Source of the DNA: an uncultured Lachnospiraceae bacterium
Lineage (GTDB): Bacteria; Bacillota; Clostridia; Lachnospirales; Lachnospiraceae
DNA length: 64,000 nucleotides
Assembly: GCA_947053345.1 (NCBI GenBank)
Contig: CAMRSM010000018.1
Location: 1-64,000 of the forward strand
Direction of reading: 5' to 3'
Made by a program: the position numbers and the translations under genes. This document shows positions 14,560-21,123 of this stretch, in pieces. Numbering within the stretch: position 1 is the stretch's first letter; each line of letters begins with the position of its first letter. The notes beneath the pieces were generated by a model. That model saw only the letters and a program-made list of their open reading frames with translations, searched no databases and was not told where the DNA came from.

Positions 14560-16058
14560 GCCCCCACCTCCCTAATAAAACCGACTATGCAATAATCATC
14601 TTCAAGCCCGGTCCGGTCTTCCATCACATAGGAAATCTTGATTTCAAGCGTCCTGCCCGTGTGCTTCCCGTCTGCGTATTCCGTCAGCTTCAAGCCCTCA
14701 CCGACCTTGAATCCGTCTTTTTTCAGAAGCAGGAAAGACAATGCGCCGTTTGCAATTTCATTGTATCTGCTGGGGGAAATCGTTATTTCATCATGCTTCT
14801 TTTCTGCCGGTCCCTGCTGCATGGTTTCTTCCTGCTGCCGCTCCCGCAGCTTCCGTCTTGTTTCAGCGTCAATCCTCGCTTGTTCCTCATTGTACCGCTG
14901 TTCATCCGTTTTATATGCTTCCGTGCGGTTCTCATAGGCGTTGCAGCTTGTGACGGTTGCTTTCTTTTCATGACAAGTTTCATACTGTGTGCAGCTATAA
15001 CAAAGTGAAGTCATGCTTTCCGGCTGCGGGTCTTCGTATTCCTCCGGCTGGTTCATGAAATCTTCCTGCGGCTCATACCCCATACACCCGCTATCATGCG
15101 TTTTCTTTCCTGCGCACTCCCCGTTGTGTTCGCACGTTGCGCAAAGGTCTTCCTGCGGCTCTCCTGCGCCCTCTGCTGCCGTTTTTTGGCTCTCCCCGAT
15201 ATTTTCCCCGCCCTCTGCCGTTTTTTTCGTCTGTGTGGCTTCTGGCGTGTCCTGCTGCCCTGCTGCCGTCCCGTCAAAGTTCATCTGCCCCGGTATCTGC
15301 GCTGCCGCTTCCTGCTGCCGTTTAATTTCCTTTATGTCCGGCAATGCCAGCGACCCTTTTCCCCGGAAGACTTCTAATGTTCGCAGCTGCCATTCCTTTT
15401 CAAGCTGGGAAATCTCATAAATGACGGACACGCCGATTTTCCCCGTCTTAAACTCTGCCATCAGTTCCGCAGCCAGATTGTTGTAGATTGCCTTGTACCT
15501 CCCCAGCGTTGCCGGGGAAGCGTCAATGATTTCTGCCAGCAAATCACGGGTGCGCCCCGGAATATCCATTTGCGCTTTCAATTCCTGCACCAGCTTTTCC
15601 GTTTCAATGCTTTCCGTCATTTTCTCCCAGTCCGTCTTCTCCCGGAAGCGGTTGGTCATTATCAGTGCCAGCCGGTCCAGAATTGCGTTCTTTGTCGGCT
15701 TTACCATGATAGGCACATAGCGAAAACGCTCTTTTCCCTCATCCACCAGCTGCATGATTGCAAGTCGGCGGCGGTGTCCTGCGATAATGCGCCGCTTTCC
15801 GTCTTCTTCATCTGTCACAAGAAGCGGCTGCAATATCCCCAGCAACTCTATTGACTGCTTCAAGTCCTGCACATCCTCCACCGAATAGAAATTGTCCTTT
15901 GACGGTATCAAATCATAAATATCAGCTGTTGTGCTTGCCGTGGTTGCCGCAGTTTCCTTTTCCGCTTCCGCTGCGCCCTGCTGCCCCTGCGGTGCGGCTT
16001 CCTTTGAACGCTGGTTCAATAACTCTGTCAGATTGAATTTCTTATTGCTTGCTGCCAT
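14556..16058 (-). CDS. parB: ParB-like partition protein with Cys cassettes and a DUF3850-like C-terminal domain
   Basis: 500 residues. Residues ~45-120 form the ParB N-terminal (ParB/Srx) domain with IELLGILQPLLVTDEEDGKR and the arginine patch AGHRRRLA; a helix-turn-helix follows (LAEIIDASPATLGRYKAIYN). Residues ~305-325 and ~350-372 are two related Cys cassettes (LCATCEHNGEC... and LCYSCTQYETC...). The last ~75 residues (ISPSRYNEIANGALSFLLLK, then KVGEGLKLTEYADGKHTGRT) resemble DUF3850/ASCH-like folds. Expected role: binds a centromere-like site and works with the adjacent ParA to segregate the element. ATG 16058 with AAAGGAGGG upstream. Confidence 0.85.
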   Translation of the reverse strand: MAASNKKFNLTELLNQRSKEAAPQGQQGAAEAEKETAATTASTTADIYDLIPSKDNFYSVEDVQDLKQSIELLGILQPLLVTDEEDGKRRIIAGHRRRLAIMQLVDEGKERFRYVPIMVKPTKNAILDRLALIMTNRFREKTDWEKMTESIETEKLVQELKAQMDIPGRTRDLLAEIIDASPATLGRYKAIYNNLAAELMAEFKTGKIGVSVIYEISQLEKEWQLRTLEVFRGKGSLALPDIKEIKRQQEAAAQIPGQMNFDGTAAGQQDTPEATQTKKTAEGGENIGESQKTAAEGAGEPQEDLCATCEHNGECAGKKTHDSGCMGYEPQEDFMNQPEEYEDPQPESMTSLCYSCTQYETCHEKKATVTSCNAYENRTEAYKTDEQRYNEEQARIDAETRRKLRERQQEETMQQGPAEKKHDEITISPSRYNEIANGALSFLLLKKDGFKVGEGLKLTEYADGKHTGRTLEIKISYVMEDRTGLEDDYCIVGFIREVGA

Positions 16059-16076
16059 CTGTTTTCCCTCCTTTGC

Positions 16077-16095
16077 GTGTCCGAATTGGTCACAT
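16077..16095. repeat. 19-bp motif at the parA-parB junction (copy 2 of 3)
   Basis: GTGTCCGAATTGGTCACAT, covering the last parA codons and the gap before parB. An exact reverse-complement copy is at 3043-3061 and a two-mismatch copy at 22800-22818. Its arms (GTG-CC / GG-CAC) make an imperfect inverted repeat around AATTC. Candidate parS or operator for ParB. Confidence 0.6.
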
Positions 16096-16851
16096 CCTCA
16101 AATATTCCTGCACCAACGCTTTATAGTCATAAGCCGCCCCACATCTGCTTGAATATACAATTATGGGCTTCCTCTCAAACGTGCTGGGCTTCATTTTCGG
16201 TGTCCGTCTGATATGCGTTTCAAACAACGGATAGTCCAGCGTTTTCAGAAATTCTTCCCCCTGCGTGTCTGCTTCGTTGGTGCGGTCATACTGTGTGACG
16301 AAACAACCGCAGAAGCGCAATCCGGGGTTCAAGTCCTCACGGGTGTTGTCAATCTGTTCTTTCAGTTCTGCCAGCCCGTCAATAGCAAAATCGTCAATGG
16401 TTATAGGGACCATCACATCATTGGAAGCGACTAGCGCATTGATTGTTGAAATGTTAATGTCCGGCGCATTGTCGATAATGCAATAATCATATTCAGACTG
16501 TATGCCGTCCAAAAATTTCTTGAAGCGGGTCTGCTGCGGGCGGCTCTGGTCCAGCATGACTTCCAGATTGGCGGTCAGCAAATTCATGTTCGCCGTGATA
16601 ATGTCCAGACCGTCAAAGTCCGTGTGCTGGATAACCTCTGCCGGGTCAATGCCCCGCTGCGTCATGACCTCTGCCGTCCCCTTGCCATCATAGCTGTGGC
16701 GGTTCATAATCTTGCTGGCGTTGCCCTGCTTGTCATTGTCAATCAGAAGCACCTTGCAGCCATGCACCGCCGCCAGAATGTGCGCCATGTTGACGCTGGA
16801 AATGGTCTTTGCCACTCCCCCTTTAAGGTTGATAATTGATAATACTTTCAT
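16090..16851 (-). CDS. parA: ParA-type partition ATPase of the prophage
   Basis: 253 residues. Deviant Walker A is LKGGVAKTISSVNMAHILAA (KGGVAKT where most have KGGVGKT), Walker A' is VLLIDNDKQGNASKIM, and Walker B is YDYCIIDNAPDINISTINAL. There is no N-terminal helix-turn-helix, so this is the short ParA/Soj-like form (type Ib or phage type) that does not repress by itself. With ParB 31 bases downstream it forms an active partition module, unusual for an integrated prophage. Start ATG 16851 follows a conserved leader ending in AAGGAGG. It is distinct from the host parA at the right edge. Confidence 0.9.
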   Translation of the reverse strand: MKVLSIINLKGGVAKTISSVNMAHILAAVHGCKVLLIDNDKQGNASKIMNRHSYDGKGTAEVMTQRGIDPAEVIQHTDFDGLDIITANMNLLTANLEVMLDQSRPQQTRFKKFLDGIQSEYDYCIIDNAPDINISTINALVASNDVMVPITIDDFAIDGLAELKEQIDNTREDLNPGLRFCGCFVTQYDRTNEADTQGEEFLKTLDYPLFETHIRRTPKMKPSTFERKPIIVYSSRCGAAYDYKALVQEYLRM

Positions 16852-16859
16852 GCTTGCGT

Positions 16860-16877
16860 CCTCCTTGTATCTGGTAT
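16860..16877 (-). repeat. Leader repeat before parA
   Basis: ATACCAGATACAAGGAGG on the minus strand, identical over 18 bases to the leader at 17466-17483; an interrupted version precedes the lectin-fold gene (22077-22098). It contains the Shine-Dalgarno sequence plus a conserved upstream block. Confidence 0.6.
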
Positions 16878-16926
16878 TTTTATGTTTACCGCCCCAGTTC
16901 CCAGCCAGGGCGGGTATTTCCCTTTT

Positions 16927-17457
16927 TTAGCAGCTATAAAACCTCAATGACCCGTTTTCATATTCATACATCCATCCACATACATCAAATCTGAAATAGT
17001 TCCAGTCAGTAGCGTTATACTGCGGGTCCCGTCTGTATGTGTGCCATTTCTTCAAGTAGTGTCCCTCAATGTAGAAGTCTTCTACTTCATGAATAATCTT
17101 CACTTTCAGCGGGTCAAATCCCAGTTCCTCACCTATGAACAACCTTGCTTCATCATCTGTCATGTGCTTTGTGTCGCACATATTAGCCAGCTTCTGGTAG
17201 TCTGCTTCTGTCATGTTCGTTCCTGCGTTCCTCGCAAGTTCTCTTTCCACCTCATATTTCCTGCTTTCCGGGTATTTTGTAGACCAAAATTCTGTTACAT
17301 CATTTTCGGTCACTTCCCAGAATGTGCCGCCGTCTTCGCAGCAAATAACTTTGTGATTTCTTCCGTATTCATCCGTACTTGCGTACTCTTTGCACTCGCC
17401 GCCGCTCATAATCTCTTTCTTTGCTTCCGTGTATTCCTCAAATGTCGCTTTTTTCAT
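16927..17457 (-). CDS. Hypothetical phage protein
   Basis: 176 residues, acidic, rich in Tyr and Trp, with no signal peptide or membrane segment. Starts MKKATFEEYTEAKKEIMSGG. A helical middle region (TEADYQKLANMCDTKHMTDD) is followed by an aromatic C-terminus (WMYEYENGSLRFYSC). ATG 17457 follows the repeated leader ACCAGATACAAGGAGG. It lies upstream of parA and downstream of a tRNA-like element. I do not recognise the family. Confidence 0.7.
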   Translation of the reverse strand: MKKATFEEYTEAKKEIMSGGECKEYASTDEYGRNHKVICCEDGGTFWEVTENDVTEFWSTKYPESRKYEVERELARNAGTNMTEADYQKLANMCDTKHMTDDEARLFIGEELGFDPLKVKIIHEVEDFYIEGHYLKKWHTYRRDPQYNATDWNYFRFDVCGWMYEYENGSLRFYSC

Positions 17458-17465
17458 GTTGCTTT

Positions 17466-17483
17466 CCTCCTTGTATCTGGTAT
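17466..17483 (-). repeat. Leader repeat before the 176-residue gene
   Basis: Exact second copy of ATACCAGATACAAGGAGG. It lies between the tRNA-like element (17507-17577) and the ATG at 17457. Confidence 0.6.
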
Positions 17484-17506
17484 GATTTTATTTGCTTTCC
17501 CAGTAA

Positions 17507-17577
17507 TGCGCCGGGCTGGAATTGAACCAGCCCCGCAGGGGCTTTCACCCCTGCTGCCCCTCTGTGGCTTCCGGCTC
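17507..17577 (-). other. tRNA-like element 1 (degenerate cloverleaf)
   Basis: Folds as acceptor GAGCCGG/CCGGCGC (one A-G mismatch), linker AA, D arm GCC-ACAGAGG-GGC, an anticodon arm with a 7-bp stem GCAGGGG/CCCCTGC around a 6-nt loop TGAAAG, a 3-nt variable region, and a T arm GCTGG-TTCAATT-CCAGC. Discriminator A, no encoded CCA. The 6-nt loop in place of a 7-nt anticodon loop and the short D loop make it unlikely to be a normal tRNA. A paralogue is at 29880-29945. It begins 10 bases after a short gene's stop. Confidence 0.6.
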
Positions 17578-17587
17578 TAAATTTCAT

Positions 17588-17794
17588 TTATGCTTCTACC
17601 GTTTCGCTTCCTGCAAAGAATACTTCCCTGCCGTCCCAGTTCTGTATTTTTGCTTTCTTTTCTTCTCTCCTGCTTTCATTACTTCTTCCCGGATGATGAA
17701 TTGCTGCGTATGTGATTGTTTTCTCTGTTCTTTTCACGATTTCAAACACAACTGCGTGTTCTCCGTATCTTTTTCCCGTTTCAAATTTTCTCAT
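17588..17794 (-). CDS. Small basic phage protein, unknown
   Basis: 68 residues: MRKFETGKRYGEHAVVFEIV, then KRTEKTITYAAIHHPGRSNE. The ATG at 17794 has GCGGAGG upstream. It is the first gene behind the best promoter in the prophage, whose spacer is an operator-like palindrome. Short strand-rich early phage protein; no family recognised. Confidence 0.65.
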   Translation of the reverse strand: MRKFETGKRYGEHAVVFEIVKRTEKTITYAAIHHPGRSNESRREEKKAKIQNWDGREVFFAGSETVEA

Positions 17795-17827
17795 TTTTTG
17801 TACCTCCGCTTGATTGATTATGTATTT

Positions 17828-17856
17828 ATTATATACTTACGGAAGTATAATTTCAA
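17828..17856 (-). promoter_or_regulatory. Strong promoter with a palindromic operator in the spacer (copy 2 of 7)
   Basis: Minus strand -35 TTGAAA (17856-17851), 17-base spacer, -10 TATAAT (17833-17828). Bases 17834-17847 of the spacer are the palindrome TACTTACGGAAGTA, so a dimeric repressor bound there would exclude RNA polymerase. Drives the 17588-17794 gene and, by read-through, parA/parB and genes beyond. Confidence 0.75.
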
Positions 17857-17872
17857 CCCGGAATAATTTACA

Positions 17873-17886
17873 ATCTTACGGAAGTA
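17873..17886. promoter_or_regulatory. Operator-like palindrome, copy 3 of 7
   Basis: ATCTTACGGAAGTA, centred 39 bases upstream of the operator in the promoter spacer. Confidence 0.6.
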
Positions 17887-17916
17887 TATAAGCATTATTT
17901 TTGTGCAATTTGCATA

Positions 17917-17930
17917 TACTTCCGTAAGTA
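17917..17930. promoter_or_regulatory. Operator-like palindrome, copy 4 of 7 (opposite orientation)
   Basis: TACTTCCGTAAGTA, a full-length arm match in inverted orientation, centred 44 bases from copy 3. The three copies in one 143-base gap suggest cooperative binding. Confidence 0.65.
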
Positions 17931-17937
17931 TTGTGCA

Positions 17938-18165
17938 TTACTGTTTCTTTTCTGGGCTTCTCAAATCAACCAGCGGCGCAAACTGCCCGCAGTTGTCCAG
18001 TTCGTATGTAAATACGACTTTCCCGCTTTTTACATAGTGCGTGCAAGCAATGTCCGTTATTGTAGAAACTCCAACGGAAAACAACTGCCCGTTCACTGCC
18101 TTTACTGCGTTTATCTTGTCCCCTATCTCATACGGACACACTGCGTTAAATGCCGCCATCTGCAT
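17938..18165 (-). CDS. Hypothetical small phage protein
   Basis: 75 residues, MQMAAFNAVCPYEIGDKINA. Strand-rich, with a beta pattern (KINAVKAVNGQLFSVGVSTI, TDIACTHYVKSGKVVFTYEL) like small SH3-type phage proteins, but no family is recognised. ATG 18165 with AGGAAAAG upstream; its start overlaps the stop of the membrane protein gene before it. It ends beside the operator cluster, so it closes the early gene run from 21 kb. Confidence 0.6.
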   Translation of the reverse strand: MQMAAFNAVCPYEIGDKINAVKAVNGQLFSVGVSTITDIACTHYVKSGKVVFTYELDNCGQFAPLVDLRSPEKKQ

Positions 18166-18328
18166 TGTTCTTTTCCTCCTGCTTTTCTCTGTACTTCCTG
18201 CGGTTCTCCTGCTTTACTACCCACCCCACTTCACGGACAATGATGAAGACAAGATACATGATACCCAGCCCCACACATACCGCCGCAAACATCAGAAGCC
18301 CTTTGATAACCTCAATCAGAAATAGCAT
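18146..18328 (-). CDS. Small membrane protein
   Basis: 60 residues: a single hydrophobic segment (VIKGLLMFAAVCVGLGIMYL, then VFIIV) followed by a basic, helical tail (QENRRKYREKQEEKNNADGG). Likely one transmembrane helix with the charged tail in the cytoplasm. The start overlaps the end of the preceding gene by 17 bases. Size and topology would suit a holin, but it lies in the early region with no endolysin beside it, so that is not claimed. Confidence 0.55.
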   Translation of the reverse strand: MLFLIEVIKGLLMFAAVCVGLGIMYLVFIIVREVGWVVKQENRRKYREKQEEKNNADGGI

Positions 18329-18506
18329 TGTCTTTCCCCTCTCTTGCCCTCTGGCGCATATCCTGCCGGGCGGCTTCCACCGACTTTTTCAGCTGGTTCA
18401 TATCCTGCACCCGCTTTCTGATTGTGTTTTCCCTGCCCTGCTGCCGCTGCTTCTCCATCTGGCGGCGGTAAATCAATTCTTTCCCGCTGTAATGCTTCTT
18501 TCCCAT
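18312..18506 (-). CDS. Small highly basic helical protein
   Basis: 64 residues, rich in Lys, Arg and Gln: MGKKHYSGKELIYRRQMEKQ, then a helix VQDMNQLKKSVEAARQDMRQ. Its charge suggests nucleic-acid binding or an accessory role. It is overlapped at its end by the small membrane protein gene. No family recognised. Confidence 0.55.
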   Translation of the reverse strand: MGKKHYSGKELIYRRQMEKQRQQGRENTIRKRVQDMNQLKKSVEAARQDMRQRAREGKDNAISD

Positions 18507-18517
18507 CCTGCGCCCTC

Positions 18518-19060
18518 CTAAAAATATCTTTTCTGGTATCTGCTGCCCTTGCTGGCTTTCATGCGCCGCTTGCGCTGCCGGTCCCTCTTTGCGTCCTGCG
18601 CCCTTACGACCGCCTTTTGCACCTCCTGCGGGTCAATGTTGTTCACTTCCTCCTGCACAACTTCCAGCACTTCAACTTGTGCGTCCTCAAATGCCAGCGT
18701 TGCGCCGGGGTCATACGTTTCGGCTTTCCAGTCCTTTTCAAACTGCGCAAAATCGTTCTTATATCTTCCGCAGGAATACGGGTGCAGTTGTTCCGCTTCA
18801 TAAATCGCTTTCATTACTGTTTCATCATCCTGCGGCTTCCAGTTGTATAAATGCCAGCTTGCGTAATTGTCCCAGTTCCACTTTGACAGAAAGACTTCCA
18901 GCCCGTCAAAGAAGCCCATACTGCGGACCATTGCTTTCATTTCGTTTCTGGTGAAGCCCTGCCCCTTTAGCTGCTGCCGTACTTCATCCAGTGTGGTTGC
19001 CGTTTTCAGCCTTGCCAATACGACTTTCGGCAAATACTTTGGTTCTGTTTCTTTCCTCAT
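18518..19060 (-). CDS. Hypothetical phage protein with basic C-terminus
   Basis: 180 residues. N-terminal helices (LARLKTATTLDEVRQQLKGQ), a Trp-rich middle (LSKWNWDNYASWHLYNWKPQ), then a helical acidic stretch (DAQVEVLEVVQEEVNNIDPQ) and a strongly basic end (KRDRQRKRRMKASKGSRYQK). The start at 19060 overlaps the previous gene by 77 bases, which is long for this phage, and its ribosome site is weak (AAAGGG close to ATG); a start at an internal Met is possible. Not recognised. Confidence 0.6.
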   Translation of the reverse strand: MRKETEPKYLPKVVLARLKTATTLDEVRQQLKGQGFTRNEMKAMVRSMGFFDGLEVFLSKWNWDNYASWHLYNWKPQDDETVMKAIYEAEQLHPYSCGRYKNDFAQFEKDWKAETYDPGATLAFEDAQVEVLEVVQEEVNNIDPQEVQKAVVRAQDAKRDRQRKRRMKASKGSRYQKRYF

Positions 19061-19292
19061 TTCCCTTTCGCTCCAATCTGTCTGCTATCCTCAATATGCT
19101 TTCCATTGACCTTTTAATATTTCCGTCCGTGTTCGCCGTAATGGACAGCACCCCGGCAACGTCCCGCATTTCCTCCGCAATCTCCACCGCTTCCCCGGCT
19201 TCAATGTGATACTGCGCCATGCAGCTTTTGCAGACTTGCGCCCCCTCTGTAATAGCTTCGCCGCATATCAAGCAGCGGTCAACGTCCGTCAT
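18984..19292 (-). CDS. Zinc-ribbon protein, unknown
   Basis: 102 residues from ATG 19292 (GGAGGG 8 bases upstream). A four-Cys zinc site opens the protein: CLICGEAITEGAQVCKSCMA. The remainder is helical (ESILRIADRLERKGNEERNR). One of at least five small Cys-rich proteins in this prophage segment. An adaptor or nucleic-acid-binding role is a guess. Confidence 0.6.
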   Translation of the reverse strand: MTDVDRCLICGEAITEGAQVCKSCMAQYHIEAGEAVEIAEEMRDVAGVLSITANTDGNIKRSMESILRIADRLERKGNEERNRTKVFAESRIGKAENGNHTG

Positions 19293-19626
19293 TTTCCCAT
19301 CCCTCCAGCTTCTCAATCCGCTTTTCCAGATTGTGCGCCCTCTCTATAAGGTTTCGCACCTCATACGGCAAAAGCCCGGTTTCTTCATAGTCATGCAGCT
19401 TCTTCACGGCTGCCGCCACCGTTGTTTTTCCTTTCAGCACCGCTTTTCCGTTGTGGTTTATCTCTGTCAGCTGCGGTCTTTTCTGGTTTCCCCTGCCGGT
19501 CCCCGGCTTCTTCCCCTGCTTCTGCTGTCCTGCCACAATCTTTGCCCCGGCAGAAACAATGCCACTATGCGGGATATATCCCCGCATAGCGTTATTGGTT
19601 GCCCTCATTGCCGCTTTTGGTATCAT
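19279..19626 (-). CDS. Hypothetical phage protein with C-terminal coiled coil
   Basis: 115 residues from ATG 19626 (GGGAGGTG upstream). Basic N-terminal half (QQKQGKKPGTGRGNQKRPQL) and a helical C-terminus with regular heptads (LHDYEETGLLPYEVRNLIER, AHNLEKRIEKLEGW). The phrase 'LHDYEETGL' is common in small phage proteins of Firmicutes whose function is unknown. Overlaps the zinc-ribbon gene start by 14 bases. Confidence 0.6.
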   Translation of the reverse strand: MIPKAAMRATNNAMRGYIPHSGIVSAGAKIVAGQQKQGKKPGTGRGNQKRPQLTEINHNGKAVLKGKTTVAAAVKKLHDYEETGLLPYEVRNLIERAHNLEKRIEKLEGWENDGR

Positions 19627-19649
19627 CTGCCGCACCTCCCATCATCCTT

Positions 19650-20033
19650 TTACTTTGCGATTTCCTCAACCTTGATAATGTTCTGATACCAGCTTAAAAA
19701 TGAATTTCTGTAACCGATAACCGTAATTCTGTATGTATTCCCCTCTTTCAGCTGCCCTTGTATGTTTGAGCTGTTGAATTTCATGCGGAAAAAGCAGTCT
19801 GTATTTTCAAAAACAACGGAATTTCCGTTTTCATCATCAGCAAATACCATATACTTTGAAGAAGTCTTGTAATTGCCGTCACTGTCCTTTCCGCTTTCCG
19901 TTATCCTTTCTTTCCCCGTTATGGTTACGGTGTATTCCGTGTCATTGAAAGAAAACATCCTCACGGAAAATGCAATAATGACCATGATTGCTGCTATAAT
20001 TGCAATGCACTTCACTTTTTCACTTTTCTTCAC
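19650..20033 (-). CDS. Membrane-anchored phage protein
   Basis: 127 residues from GTG 20033, with GGAGG upstream. One N-terminal membrane segment (VKCIAIIAAIMVIIAFSVRM) is followed by an extracytoplasmic beta domain with DTEYTVTITGKERITESGKD and MVFADDENGNSVVFENTDCF. This layout, anchor plus 'YTVTVTGKERV'-type domain, recurs in small proteins of phages and integrative elements; the role is unknown. A surface or exclusion function is possible but not shown. Confidence 0.6.
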   Translation of the reverse strand: MKKSEKVKCIAIIAAIMVIIAFSVRMFSFNDTEYTVTITGKERITESGKDSDGNYKTSSKYMVFADDENGNSVVFENTDCFFRMKFNSSNIQGQLKEGNTYRITVIGYRNSFLSWYQNIIKVEEIAK

Positions 20034-20496
20034 TTGCCGCACCTCCTGCGCCCTTTGCTCTGTAAACTTTCGGATTTTCCCACGGTTCTTCCCTGCTTAT
20101 CTTTGGATAGCCCGGAAAACGCAGATAGCTTGAAATCAACCGTTCCGCTTCTTCTGCGCCGTAGCATACCGCCGCACAATACCCCTGCGCCGCCAGTTTT
20201 TCCAGCCATTCTTCCTGCGCTTCCGTGGTCTTGTTCCTGCCATACTTCATTTCGATATAAAGCCCGTGGAAGCCGTTCATAGGCACTGGCAAGCATAAGT
20301 CCGGCACTCCCGCTTTCACGCCCTGCCGCTTCAAATTTGCCGCTTCCAGCTGGTTTCTGCTGCCGCCGTTCGGCACATGGTAAAGTAGCTTCAATTCCGG
20401 GTGCTTCGCTTGCTGCCATCCGCACCACACAATCAATGTTTCCTGCTCTGTGGCTTCACTCCGTCTTCGGTTCTGCTGTCTTGTGTAATATCCCAT
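20020..20496 (-). CDS. VRR-NUC domain nuclease
   Basis: 158 residues. The VRR-NUC fold covers nearly all of it: YHVPNGGSRNQLEAANLKRQ, then GVKAGVPDLCLPVPMNGFHG with the catalytic PD, and LYIEMKYGRNKTTEAQEEWL with the ExK pair, ending QGYCAAVCYGAEEAERLISS. Stand-alone VRR-NUC proteins occur widely in phages near replication genes and are thought to cut structured or branched DNA. ATG 20496 with GGAGGTAAGCG upstream; it overlaps the HD-domain gene by 41 bases. Confidence 0.88.
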   Translation of the reverse strand: MGYYTRQQNRRRSEATEQETLIVWCGWQQAKHPELKLLYHVPNGGSRNQLEAANLKRQGVKAGVPDLCLPVPMNGFHGLYIEMKYGRNKTTEAQEEWLEKLAAQGYCAAVCYGAEEAERLISSYLRFPGYPKISREEPWENPKVYRAKGAGGAASEEK

Positions 20497-21070
20497 TCCC
20501 GCTTACCTCCGTTTCGTCAAAGTGTGTTGCCATCATATCCGCAAGATGAAGCATGACAGCCAGCTTGCATTGATGAAAAGCATTGTCCAAATCATAGCCG
20601 CCGCCCTTTGCGTAGAAATCATATTGCCCCATGTGCCAGCGGATAGCCAGCACTTCTTCATCTGTCAAGTGCATAAACCGCATTATCAGAAATACCGACT
20701 TTTCCCCATGCCCTGCCGGAAAGTGCCTTGTTATGTCATAACGTCTGCTTGACCCCTCCGGGGCTTCCTTGTATGCGTCTATCTTGCACAAGTCATGCAG
20801 AAGACCGCAGACCGCCAGCGTTTCCACATTGAATATCTGCGGCGGCTTTATTGCTTCTGCCGCGATAAATGCCAGACGGTGAAAAACATTGATTGAGTGC
20901 TTTGCCAGCCCTCCGGGTTCTGCGCCGTGGTGCTTCATGCTTGCCGGGGCTTCAAAAAATCCCTGCCCGCACATCCATTGCAGCAAATCCGCTGCGCCGG
21001 GTCTGTGTATGTACGTTGTGAAGCATTTTTTATATTCCATTTCAGCCCGTATCATATATTGTGTCGTCAT
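20456..21070 (-). CDS. HD-domain phosphohydrolase-like protein
   Basis: 204 residues from ATG 21070. HD motif: an upstream His (GGLAKHSINVFHRL), the His-Asp pair in CGLLHDLCKIDAYK, a further His in HFPAGHGEKSVFLIMRF, and a later Asp (LAVMLHLADMMATH). Together these make a full metal-binding set, so it is probably active on nucleotides or nucleic acid. Similar phage proteins lie near VRR-NUC genes, as here (41-base overlap). Substrate not predictable. Confidence 0.8.
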   Translation of the reverse strand: MTTQYMIRAEMEYKKCFTTYIHRPGAADLLQWMCGQGFFEAPASMKHHGAEPGGLAKHSINVFHRLAFIAAEAIKPPQIFNVETLAVCGLLHDLCKIDAYKEAPEGSSRRYDITRHFPAGHGEKSVFLIMRFMHLTDEEVLAIRWHMGQYDFYAKGGGYDLDNAFHQCKLAVMLHLADMMATHFDETEVSGNGILHKTAEPKTE

Positions 21071-21093
21071 GCCCTTTTCGCTTCCTTTCTGGT

Positions 21094-21113
21094 GGGCGTG
21101 TTTCCACACGCCC
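21094..21113 (-). other. Perfect 8-bp stem with GGAA tetraloop just downstream of the lectin-fold gene
   Basis: GGGCGTGT-GGAA-ACACGCCC on the minus strand, starting 10 bases after the stop codon of the 21124-22068 gene. No T tract follows, so it is not a standard terminator. The size and loop (8-bp stem, GRNA tetraloop) match the hairpin found 3' of the variable region in diversity-generating retroelement targets such as that of Bordetella phage BPP-1. Confidence 0.65.
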
Positions 21114-21123
21114 TATCAGTTCA

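Noticed and set aside
16880..16910. CCGCCC/GGGCGG hairpin upstream of parA as a terminator
   Set aside because: No T tract follows on the minus strand; left uncalled.
17507..17577. Reading the tRNA-like elements as tRNA-Pyl or a suppressor tRNA
   Set aside because: No CTA anticodon in a proper loop; the loops are 6 nt, and D-arm and spacing do not fit tRNA-Pyl.
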